Assembly: GCA_003601795.1 (NCBI GenBank)
Contig: PIXU01000064.1
Coordinates: 1-7,306, forward strand
Length of the DNA stretch: 7,306 bases
Origin: Candidatus Methanophagales archaeon
GTDB lineage: Archaea; Halobacteriota; Syntropharchaeia; Alkanophagales; Methanospirareceae
Direction: 5' to 3'
In this document: one piece after another, positions 1-6,291 of the stretch
Numbering within the stretch: position 1 is the stretch's first letter
Layout of the letters: each line of letters begins with the position of its first letter
Program-made: the position numbers and the translations under genes
The notes under the pieces: model-generated
The model's input: only the letters and a program-made list of their open reading frames with translations
Database searches by the model: none
Told to the model about the DNA's origin: nothing

Positions 1-68
1 AGGGGAAGGGAACAAGAGTGTATGATGTTGTGGAGCTTGTGAATAAGGGCTTAGCCGCGGGCAAATAA
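1..68 (+). CDS. 3' end of an unidentified upstream gene
   Basis: Reading in the frame of base 3, the first 21 complete codons are open and end at a TAA at 66-68. The residues after the first few are RVYDVVELVNKGLAAGK, an amphipathic helix-like tail with a basic end, typical of the C-terminus of a soluble protein. The start lies outside the window. The other two forward frames hit stops within about 45 bases. I do not recognise the family, and 21 residues are too few to assign a function. It points the same way as the large gene downstream but is separated from it by 467 bases with its own promoter candidates, so it is probably a separate transcription unit. Confidence 0.6.
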   Translation, partial: GKGTRVYDVVELVNKGLAAGK

Positions 69-105
69 AGATGATACGTAAATAAGATATGATGAAGAAA
101 AAGAT

Positions 106-198
106 ATGTTTGCAAATTTGAGAAGGTTCTGGAAACAAAGCGAACTGCGAGGAGTGAATGATACGGAAGAGACGATGAAGAAAAAAGAGATTTTTTGA
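106..198 (+). CDS. possible 30-residue small ORF
   Basis: ATG at 106-108 opens 30 codons ending at TGA 196-198. The peptide begins MFANLRRFWKQSELRG and ends in a lysine/glutamate-rich tail (MKKKEIF). It is strongly charged and has no signal peptide or membrane segment. Bases before the ATG are purine-rich but contain no GGAGG-type site, and no clear TATA box lies at a suitable distance. Its stop overlaps a poly-A/poly-T inverted repeat that may be the upstream gene's terminator. It could equally be chance in purine-rich DNA. Confidence 0.15.
   Translation: MFANLRRFWKQSELRGVNDTEETMKKKEIF
181..196 (+). terminator. possible terminator of the upstream gene
   Basis: AAAAAAGAGATTTTTT is a perfect 6-base A/T inverted repeat with a 4-base loop ending in a run of six T. 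Archaeal termination commonly relies on T-runs rather than strong hairpins, so this is the best candidate for ending the transcript of the gene stopping at 68, about 120 bases earlier. The A/T stem is weak and the assignment rests on the T-run only. Confidence 0.25.
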
Positions 199-330
199 TG
201 TGAAGGATTTCCCCCTCTCTTTCCGCTGCCCCTCTGAGAGAATAGCAAAGGCGTTAAAAGGAATCAAAAAGAAAGAAGATGCTGATAAAGGGAGGATTAA
301 AGTTTAAATTTTGGCAGCCCTAAATTTGTT

Positions 331-348
331 AGGAAAAACTTTTTATAG
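331..348 (+). promoter_or_regulatory. upstream archaeal promoter candidate (BRE + TATA)
   Basis: A purine-rich BRE-like AGGAAAAA (331-338) directly precedes a TATA-like CTTTTTATAG (339-348), the usual order for TFB/TBP recognition. Transcription would begin near 370, giving a leader of roughly 165 bases before the large gene at 536. A CCTAA/TTAGG inverted repeat (319-323 and 329-333, five-base loop) abuts the BRE and could be a regulator site. It could drive the large gene from a distance, or the 25-codon ORF at 397. Confidence 0.4.
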
Positions 349-396
349 CCCTAACTTCCGATAGAATAGAGGCAAAGGAAAAGGAAGGAAAAAATC

Positions 397-474
397 ATGC
401 GCGGGAAAACTAAAATTATCTGGAAGTTCTGTGGTAACACGAAAAAATCGAAAGTTTTAATAAATATATCCTAA
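397..474 (+). CDS. possible 25-residue leader ORF
   Basis: ATG at 397-399 opens 25 codons ending at TAA 472-474. The peptide, beginning MRGKTKIIWKFCGNTKK, is very basic. A purine stretch GGAAGGAA (383-390) sits just upstream but is not a canonical GGAGG site. The upstream promoter candidate (TATA 339-348) is correctly placed to transcribe it, and its stop overlaps the second TATA candidate. It could be an upstream leader peptide for the large gene or a chance ORF. Confidence 0.15.
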   Translation: MRGKTKIIWKFCGNTKKSKVLINIS

Positions 475-490
475 TATCTCCACTTTTTAT
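449..490 (+). promoter_or_regulatory. proximal archaeal promoter candidate for the 1911-residue gene
   Basis: CGAAAG (449-454) resembles a BRE and is followed by the A/T-only tract TTTTAATAAATATAT (455-469), a good TATA box. With the usual spacing, transcription would start near 485-495, leaving a leader of about 45 bases containing the ribosome binding site at 521. A second TATA-like ACTTTTTAT at 482-490 could give a start near 510-515 instead. I favour the 455-469 box because it has the better BRE. Confidence 0.5.
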
Positions 491-520
491 CGCTTTTTCA
501 AAATCAGATAAAGTCTATGC

Positions 521-527
521 GGAGGGG
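521..527 (+). promoter_or_regulatory. ribosome binding site that fixes the start at 536
   Basis: GGAGGGG lies about 8-10 bases before the ATG at 536. It decides the start: the ATG at 528 is too close and in another frame, and the in-frame ATG at 545 (Met4) would be about 18 bases away, which is too far. Confidence 0.7.
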
Positions 528-535
528 ATGAGAAG

Positions 536-3500
536 ATGGGGAAGATGGGGAAGGTGTTGAGTTGTTTTGTTGCGATTGGGATTTTGATGAGTGTGATGCC
601 AGTTTTATCACCTGCTGAAGGGTCAAACACAGTAACTTATTTAGAACTGGCAGAATATTGGGCGCCGGTTTGGTATCAGGACACTGACAGTATAGACTAC
701 GATGCTGATTATATTACCAATTTTGACTTTGATGGCAATTGGATTGGCACAGATAACTGGGAAAACCAGCCAAACTTTCCATTGAAAGCCTATGTCTACT
801 ATTGGGTTATAGAAACGGAAACCCATTGGTTCATAGGGTATGCGGACTTCCATCCCAGAGACTGGGAGGAAATAAATACTGATTTCACCTCGCATGAAAA
901 CGATATGGAAGGCTGTTTATTGATGATAAAGAAAGACGGCTCAACCTATGGACAGTTTCTAATCATGAACACAGTAGCTCATATCGATTTCTATTCCTAT
1001 AAAGATTGTGATGCGTCGCCCTCTAAAGATGTGATGGATGGCTACGAGACAATGGATGGGGATGTCCAATTTTATCAAGGTCATCATCCATATGTTTACG
1101 TGGAGGCAAAAGGCCACGGTATTTACGGAGATAAGCGCTGGGAAAACACAGATTTCCCAGGTGGAGATGGCGTAGTTTATTACTATACCGGCACAGCAGA
1201 GGAGCCGAGCAATGGCAATGATAGGAATGTGGGCTATGCTCTCAAAAGTATAGATGAATTATGGGAGCGGAGATTCGATTATACCGGTACTTTCTCCTCA
1301 TTTGGCACGTTCAATGGCGACACATATGGTAAGAATCAAGCGAATGCTCCCTGGGGCTGGGATGATCATGATGATGCATTCATAAGCAGAGGAGAAATAT
1401 TTACTGATCCTGCAAAACTGGTTGATTATTATTTCAATGGATTAGGTGATTTCTCCCGAGAATATATATATAATCCATATATGCCAACAATACCTGTCCC
1501 AGGTTCTGTAAGTGGGTCAATAAAACAAGGCGAGGTGTGGACAGGTAATATTGTAGTGCCACCAGGGTTAGAAAAATTTAAAGTTGAAATAAGCTGGACT
1601 GGTGGTGCGGCTTGGTTCTATCCAAAACTTACTGATCCATTAGGTCATGTGTATGGATTTGATGAAAAACATGAGGAACCTGTGGAGGATGAGACTCCTT
1701 ATTCAGGAGGCCCTGCCAATCCACAATATTTTATATTTGAGAATCCAATGCCTGGGAAATGGAAATTGAGTTTGAGTGTTTATACAGGACTTTTGGGAGG
1801 AAATCGTGATTTTACAATTACTACAAAAACAGAAGAATCTATCAAAATAGTTAAGAGAAAGGTATTCATGACGCATGATGGCTATTTTGGTTCTGGACCT
1901 AGTTATGTTGAAATATCTTCATTGGACGGTTCGACATTTAATCCTGGAGATACAAAAAGAATTAAGATTTCCATAGGGAGTTGTCATATGAATAACATTA
2001 AAGGAGCTGGGGCAATAAGCATTTCAATCCCTACAGATGCTGATGTCGATATACTAACTGACCAAATGGAAGTGACTTTTTGGCGTGGAGAGGGGGGCTC
2101 CCTAAGTTATGAAGAAGTTAAAGAATGGGTTGCATTAGGACAAGCTATAAACTTAATTAGCGCTGTTTCCTCTCTACCTTATTTTCCTGTTGGTTTGATT
2201 GGAATAGTGCCACCAGCAATTATGGATTTGATTACATGGCTGCAGACAAGAGATTATTCCTATGGGAGTGGTCCTACAGGCATAGAGTGGACAAATCAAG
2301 ACCAATATGATATTTACTCTTTTGCATATAATCTAGGTTCTATTTACGTAGGATTCGCAAGTAGTAGAGCGGATATAGTAATACCTGTCAAGTTTAATAA
2401 AGCAGGCGATGTTCCTGTCCACATTCATACAACTTATACTTGGTGGGATGGTTACACTAGCAAAAAAGTAGGTCATGAAGAAACAATTACATTTAAAACT
2501 CCACCTGAGTTCATTATAAATGCTATTCCAGAGAAAAATTGGTATGACATAGATGAAACTGCTAAGGTAACAATAGACGTAACAAATAACAGAGATGAAG
2601 ATACTGAAATTTGGTTAGGCACTACTTTCAAAGACCCAGAAGGAAATGAATATGATATACCTCTTAAACATGCAGAGATTCTTAAAGGTGAAACAAAATC
2701 ATTTGATATAGATTGGGCAATACCTAATAATGCACCGTTAGGACGATACGAAATAGCCGTGAATTGCTGGAAAGATGCTGGACAAACTGATAAATATACC
2801 GACGATCTTGAATGGGAGCCAATTTTCTATGTTTATAACTTAGATATAGTATCGCCTAAAACTTCGAGTCCCGCTATCGTCGGTGACCCAGGTAACCCCA
2901 CAGAATTCAATGCTAAGGTAACTGGGTTGGGTGAGCTAGATGTGTGTCTTCTTCCTACCGCATTTGAAGTTAAGATTGGTGGTAAACCAGCTAAATTCCA
3001 GCTATATCAGATTGATCTTAATGGAAATTACTACTTCAAGATAACTCCACCAGTGCAAGATACTGAGGGATCATACGATCTCAACATAAGCGTTAACACT
3101 GGCGAAATTTCGGATTACGACATAGAATCAAATGCTGTAATCTATTCTACTGGTGGCAACATAGATGTCGTAGAAGTTATAGACCGCTCGGGAAGTATGA
3201 GTGGAGAAAAGATTCAGGCAGCAAAAGACTCAGCCAAACTCTTTGTTGATCTGATGAGAATTGGTGACATGATTGGTGTTGTTTCTTATAGCAGCAGTGC
3301 ATCCGTGAATTATGGGCTTACGAAGATAATCCCAGCTTCTGTTCCTTTCTTTAGTCAGAGGGATGATAGATGGAAAAATGATCCTATTATTGATGAGGTG
3401 GGTAAGGTATGTGGAACCATAGGTAATGAATCTAATAACCCCATTGGTTGTGCAATGACATCCACCGCAATGGTTCTAAAATACTATGGAGTGGATACTG

Positions 3501-6271
3501 CCCCAAGAGAACTCAATGATTGGCTAAATAAAAATAGTGGCTACGCTAAAGGAGGATCTCTCAAGTGGAAGAGTGTTACAAAATATGCTAAAGAGAATGG
3601 AGTAGAAATCTCTTGGATTGATAATCGTGGAACAGAAACTTGGCGCTTTCAGGATGACCAGCCAAAGCACTGGAATAAGCTGAAAGAGGAAATAGATAAA
3701 GGATATCCTGTCATCGTAGAAGTTGATTCTAATCTTGCTACTCCTGAACTTGAAGGTCACTGGGTCCTGGTAACTTCTTTTGAAGGGGGTAATATAAATG
3801 ATCCTGCTAACTACCATATAAATGATCCTTGGGACCTAAGCTTCGATCCTAATAAACGGCTTTCACATTATTATGATTCCAAGTATGACAATACCTTCTT
3901 TGCAATGAGATTTTATCATGGGAAGACACCATCTTCACCCACGAAGCAAAACGCTAAAAATGCAATAGATGGAATATCAGCAGGAGGAAGCACATCAATA
4001 GGAGCGGGACTTCGAGCAGCATATAACGAACTTGTTAATAAAGGAGATCCGTCTCATCCACATTCTATTGTTCTAATGTCTGATGGATGGCATAATACTG
4101 CTCCACATCCGGATACCGTTCTGCCAGATATAAGAAATGCGAACATCAAGGTGTTTACTATCGGGCTTGGAGCGGGTGCCGATGCAGATCTATTGAGCCA
4201 TATTGCACATGATACTGGAGGGGAATATTATTATTCTCCAAGCCAAAAAGAACTGAGCGCAATTTATAATGCAATTGCTGGTGTCGTCAAAGCTGAGAGC
4301 ACAGTTAAAACAGTTACTGGCAGTGTTCAACAAGGTGAAACCATAACCCACAAGGTTGATATCGATCCGACGATTAATATAGCAACATTTACAGTAACTT
4401 GGACTTCCGGAACACTTAATTTAGGGCTTAATCGACCAGATGGCTCGAAGGTTGACCCAAGTGATCCTGATGTATTATCTCACACAAAGGGAGCGACTTA
4501 TGAAACATATACGATAGATAACCCGATGGTTGGTGAATGGATAATGGAAATCACAGCGCCAGGCACTTCCAGCAGCACCAAAACAGCCACATCTGATTTG
4601 ACCAATGCTGCGGAGGGTGTAATAACAAACGAAACAAATAACACTATAAATGATAATTGGTCTACAGAGATTGATGTGCCAGTCAGAATTAGATCCAGAT
4701 CCGTTCAAAAAGCAGTAGCCCAGGCAGGAATTTCTTACACCGCTACGGTAACTGCAACAACGAATCTAACAGTCCATATGTACACAGATAAAGATAAATA
4801 CTCGCTAAATGAGCCAATGAAAATCATTACAACATTGACGAAAGCCGGAATACCAGTAATTGGGGCTAATGTTAACGCTACTATTGAGAGACCGGATACT
4901 GTTAAAGAATACCTTTCGCTATATGATGATGGAAAACATGATGATGGTGCAGCCTTAGATGGCGTGTATGCAAACTACTACACCAATACAAATGTATCTG
5001 GAAGTTATACTATAACCGTTCACGCATCCGGAACTGCAAGCCCAGAAGAATTTACAAGAGAAGTTAAAAAATCCGTATATGTTTCTGGCGTACATGCGGG
5101 TGAAATCTCAGTAACTCCAACATCATGGGATACTGGAATAGTACACCCGGGTGGAGATGCTATTTCACCATTCACAGTTAATTCAACTTCTACAAAAGAT
5201 GAGACGGTAATGGTTTCTGCAACAGACCTAACAGATGCCCATGGTAATGTTATAGGATCGGAGAATGTAATAAGCATGCCAAACACATTTGTGGTTCAAG
5301 CAGGTGGATCATGTGTGTTCTACGAAAGAATATATGTTCCTGGGACTGCAAAAACAGGTAACTACACTGGTAGTATTGTTCTCACGAGCACTGCAAATTC
5401 GGTTAATATTCCTGTAACTTTACAGGTTAAGAAGCTCCTTGAGACAGACATCCCAAATGTTGAACTATTATATGCAGACCCAACAGTCACAAGCATCAAC
5501 GTAACAAGATTAAATCTTTCGGAAATCAACGAAACATACAAACCGGAAGGAATAATATTTCAATCCGCATACATGATAAACTCAACAGGAGCAGGTAACT
5601 TCACGCTGCGATTTACAAATATCCCCAATGCAAATACGATTACAGCATATAAGATAAATGCAACAAACCAATGGATACCATTAGATACGAGCACAACCAC
5701 TACAAATGTAACATTTACAATGGATGTTGGAGATTACGCGGTTGTTTTTGGTTCCACAGTTTTTGTTGAACTCTATACCGGCTGGAACATGATTTCATTG
5801 CCTTTAAAACCAGCTGACTTATCAGCCTCCTCAGTATTGGCAACAATACCAAACGCCGGTGGCATAGCCTACTTATGGAACGCCAGCAAGGCTGCATACG
5901 ATGCCATTTATGGCGATATAGAATTAGAACCCGGAAAAGCATACTGGATATCCGTTACAGGCGATGGAACATGGACACCAACAGGTAGTGAAATACATGG
6001 AACAAAAGTAAACCTCACGCCGGGTTGGAACATGATTGGCGTTCCATCTGCTGCAAATGTATCAGTAGCGGATATAACTGTAACAGTTGGAGCAGATACG
6101 TATACACTTGTGGAGGCTGCTCAGAATGGATACATTGGCGGTATATTCTACTCATGGAATACAGCGAATGAGGAATGGGATGCAACCATAATCTCTGATA
6201 CCGCCGTGCTAAAGCCCGGTACAGGTTACTTTGCAAACGTGAATCTGGAATGTGTTATAACTTACCCGTAG
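536..6271 (+). CDS. secreted multidomain surface protein: vWA domain with a nested C39-type peptidase
   Basis: This is a 1911-residue exported protein. Residues 1-27 form a signal peptide (basic MGKMGK, hydrophobic core 7-20). Residues 31-315 are an uncharacterised His/Trp/Tyr-rich domain with HPRDWE (106-111), HENDMEG (120-126) and GHH (182-184). Residues 322-430 are a PPC-like beta-sandwich. Residues 443-655 are an unassigned beta domain with a hydrophobic stretch at 532-569. Residues 657-768 and 769-872 are Ig-like. The vWA domain spans 874-1252, with MIDAS residues D883, S885, S887, T1153 and D1183, and is interrupted at 931-1135 by a C39-type peptidase (Q941, C972, H1075, D1097). Residues 1258-1342 repeat the PPC-like module. 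Further beta domains follow: 1408-1512 with a LYDDGKHDDG loop, 1522-1633 and 1636-1743, then two GWNMI repeats (1749-1911). No C-terminal anchor or PGF-CTERM motif is seen. Likely role: metal-dependent surface binding plus proteolysis. Domain calls are by eye, and the biological substrate is unknown. Confidence 0.93.
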   Translation: MGKMGKVLSCFVAIGILMSVMPVLSPAEGSNTVTYLELAEYWAPVWYQDTDSIDYDADYITNFDFDGNWIGTDNWENQPNFPLKAYVYYWVIETETHWFIGYADFHPRDWEEINTDFTSHENDMEGCLLMIKKDGSTYGQFLIMNTVAHIDFYSYKDCDASPSKDVMDGYETMDGDVQFYQGHHPYVYVEAKGHGIYGDKRWENTDFPGGDGVVYYYTGTAEEPSNGNDRNVGYALKSIDELWERRFDYTGTFSSFGTFNGDTYGKNQANAPWGWDDHDDAFISRGEIFTDPAKLVDYYFNGLGDFSREYIYNPYMPTIPVPGSVSGSIKQGEVWTGNIVVPPGLEKFKVEISWTGGAAWFYPKLTDPLGHVYGFDEKHEEPVEDETPYSGGPANPQYFIFENPMPGKWKLSLSVYTGLLGGNRDFTITTKTEESIKIVKRKVFMTHDGYFGSGPSYVEISSLDGSTFNPGDTKRIKISIGSCHMNNIKGAGAISISIPTDADVDILTDQMEVTFWRGEGGSLSYEEVKEWVALGQAINLISAVSSLPYFPVGLIGIVPPAIMDLITWLQTRDYSYGSGPTGIEWTNQDQYDIYSFAYNLGSIYVGFASSRADIVIPVKFNKAGDVPVHIHTTYTWWDGYTSKKVGHEETITFKTPPEFIINAIPEKNWYDIDETAKVTIDVTNNRDEDTEIWLGTTFKDPEGNEYDIPLKHAEILKGETKSFDIDWAIPNNAPLGRYEIAVNCWKDAGQTDKYTDDLEWEPIFYVYNLDIVSPKTSSPAIVGDPGNPTEFNAKVTGLGELDVCLLPTAFEVKIGGKPAKFQLYQIDLNGNYYFKITPPVQDTEGSYDLNISVNTGEISDYDIESNAVIYSTGGNIDVVEVIDRSGSMSGEKIQAAKDSAKLFVDLMRIGDMIGVVSYSSSASVNYGLTKIIPASVPFFSQRDDRWKNDPIIDEVGKVCGTIGNESNNPIGCAMTSTAMVLKYYGVDTAPRELNDWLNKNSGYAKGGSLKWKSVTKYAKENGVEISWIDNRGTETWRFQDDQPKHWNKLKEEIDKGYPVIVEVDSNLATPELEGHWVLVTSFEGGNINDPANYHINDPWDLSFDPNKRLSHYYDSKYDNTFFAMRFYHGKTPSSPTKQNAKNAIDGISAGGSTSIGAGLRAAYNELVNKGDPSHPHSIVLMSDGWHNTAPHPDTVLPDIRNANIKVFTIGLGAGADADLLSHIAHDTGGEYYYSPSQKELSAIYNAIAGVVKAESTVKTVTGSVQQGETITHKVDIDPTINIATFTVTWTSGTLNLGLNRPDGSKVDPSDPDVLSHTKGATYETYTIDNPMVGEWIMEITAPGTSSSTKTATSDLTNAAEGVITNETNNTINDNWSTEIDVPVRIRSRSVQKAVAQAGISYTATVTATTNLTVHMYTDKDKYSLNEPMKIITTLTKAGIPVIGANVNATIERPDTVKEYLSLYDDGKHDDGAALDGVYANYYTNTNVSGSYTITVHASGTASPEEFTREVKKSVYVSGVHAGEISVTPTSWDTGIVHPGGDAISPFTVNSTSTKDETVMVSATDLTDAHGNVIGSENVISMPNTFVVQAGGSCVFYERIYVPGTAKTGNYTGSIVLTSTANSVNIPVTLQVKKLLETDIPNVELLYADPTVTSINVTRLNLSEINETYKPEGIIFQSAYMINSTGAGNFTLRFTNIPNANTITAYKINATNQWIPLDTSTTTTNVTFTMDVGDYAVVFGSTVFVELYTGWNMISLPLKPADLSASSVLATIPNAGGIAYLWNASKAAYDAIYGDIELEPGKAYWISVTGDGTWTPTGSEIHGTKVNLTPGWNMIGVPSAANVSVADITVTVGADTYTLVEAAQNGYIGGIFYSWNTANEEWDATIISDTAVLKPGTGYFANVNLECVITYP
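1499..1816 (+). repeat. PPC-like beta-sandwich, copy 1 (residues 322-427)
   Basis: This module runs from GSVSGSIKQGEVWTG through FKVEISWTGG and TDPLG to FENPMPGKWKLSLSV. It aligns by eye with residues 1258-1342 of the same protein, sharing the GS-QGE opening, a TVTW/EISW strand, an (N)RPDG/TDPLG turn and an NPM-G-W closing motif. Pre-peptidase-C-terminal-like sandwiches commonly accompany secreted proteases. Copy 1 has a longer acidic loop (376-386). Confidence 0.6.
3326..3940 (+). other. C39-type (papain-fold) cysteine peptidase domain inserted in the vWA domain (residues 931-1135)
   Basis: The insert opens with VPFFSQRDDRW, the typical entry of C39_2-like domains, in which Gln (Q941) would line the oxyanion hole. 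The nucleophile region is NPIGCAMTSTAMVLKYYGV (C972 at a helix start). The histidine is in EGHWVLVTSF (H1075) and the acid in HINDPWD (D1097). The length of about 200 residues fits this family, whose members are often secreted or cell-wall associated. All catalytic positions are intact, so activity is plausible. Self-cleavage, processing of a bound ligand or nutrient proteolysis are all possible, and nothing here distinguishes them. Confidence 0.82.
3792..3829 (+). repeat. 14-base direct repeat around the peptidase's catalytic aspartate
   Basis: ATATAAATGATCCT occurs at 3792-3805 and 3816-3829, offset by 24 bases (8 codons). It encodes INDP twice in GGNINDPANYHINDPWD, so two candidate catalytic aspartates exist (D1089 and D1097). 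The NDPW context favours D1097. Confidence 0.6.
4307..4561 (+). repeat. PPC-like beta-sandwich, copy 2 (residues 1258-1342)
   Basis: It directly follows the vWA domain, with TVTGSVQQGETITHKV, ATFTVTWTSG, NRPDGSKVDPSDP and DNPMVGEWIMEIT in order. A beta-sandwich immediately after a vWA domain recalls the arrangement of CLCA-like proteins. It is the diverged partner of residues 322-427 at protein level, and the DNA has diverged too far for recent duplication. Confidence 0.6.
5780..6268 (+). repeat. two tandem GWNMI modules at the C-terminus
   Basis: GWNMISLPL (from residue 1749) and GWNMIGVPS (from residue 1830) begin two tandem units of about 81 residues. Each unit then has a YLWN or YSWN strand, an acidic stretch, and a closing ELEPGKAYWISV or VLKPGTGYFANV. 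Such modules end many large secreted archaeal proteins and probably pack as beta-structure. No hydrophobic anchor follows, and the chain stops at ECVITYP. Confidence 0.7.
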
Positions 6272-6291
6272 GAAAGAAGAGAAAAAATAAA

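Larger units (their letters stand above)
69..535. other. 467-base intergenic region, purine-rich on the + strand
   Basis: No convincing protein gene lies here. The left part (about 70-300) is strikingly purine-rich on the + strand, with two similar GATGAAGAAAAA stretches near 91 and 173. The right part (about 300-520) is AT-rich and carries two archaeal promoter candidates. Two short + strand ORFs of 30 and 25 codons are open but weakly supported and are described separately. A 9-base string ACTTTTTAT occurs twice (338-346 and 482-490), each time within a TATA-like setting. No tRNA-like cloverleaf or CRISPR repeat was seen. Confidence 0.6.
3320..3946 (+). repeat. ACGAAG direct repeat at both borders of the peptidase insert
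   Basis: ACGAAG occurs at 3320-3325 and 3941-3946, in the same reading phase (Thr-Lys, residues 929-930 and 1136-1137). The two copies are 621 bases, exactly 207 codons, apart. Deleting one copy plus the insert joins GLTK directly to QNAKNAIDGISAGG, as in an ordinary vWA domain. Six bases can match by chance, so this marks the insertion borders but does not prove a mechanism. Confidence 0.4.
3155..4291 (+). other. vWA domain, split (residues 874-930 and 1136-1252)
   Basis: The first half carries strand 1 and the DRSGSM motif (D883, S885, S887), helix 1 (GEKIQAAKDSAKLFVDLM) and the strand 2/3 hairpin (IGVVSYSSSASVNYGLTK). The second half supplies the threonine of the metal site in GGSTSIGAGL (T1153), the second aspartate in VLMSDGW (D1183), and the last strand (VFTIGLGAG) with its closing helix. 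All five canonical MIDAS positions are therefore present, so a Mg/Ca-dependent ligand-binding domain is expected despite the 205-residue interruption. Confidence 0.88.

Noticed and set aside
215..240. CTCTC ... GAGAG inverted repeat as a possible terminator hairpin
   Set aside because: The stem is five bases with a 16-base loop and no following T-run, so it is weaker than the A/T repeat at 181-196.
51..248. 65-codon minus-strand ORF with Ser/Phe-rich sequence
   Set aside because: Its composition reflects the purine-rich + strand read backwards. It overlaps the end of the upstream gene, and no promoter or recognisable domain was seen.
279..323. 14-codon ORF near a GGGAGG sequence (290-295)
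   Set aside because: The GGGAGG lies inside, not before, the ORF. No good start codon follows it at proper spacing except a TTG opening only 17 codons.
545..547. Alternative start at Met4 of the giant protein
   Set aside because: It is too far (about 18 bases) from the GGAGGGG site and would remove basic residues of the signal peptide.
563..568. Cys10 of the giant protein as a lipoprotein attachment cysteine
   Set aside because: It lies within the hydrophobic core of the signal peptide, too early for a lipobox, and no L-x-G/A-C pattern follows.
641..895. Minus-strand ORF inside the giant gene
   Set aside because: It lies wholly within a well-supported coding frame and has no motif of its own. 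The same applies to 3524-3817, 4475-4708, 5020-5286, 5715-5942, 6015-6236 and 6209-6418.
1499..2850. Apparent AT-richer composition in the middle of the giant gene as a sign of transfer
   Set aside because: It is only a visual impression. I did not compute base composition and the frame and domain order are continuous.
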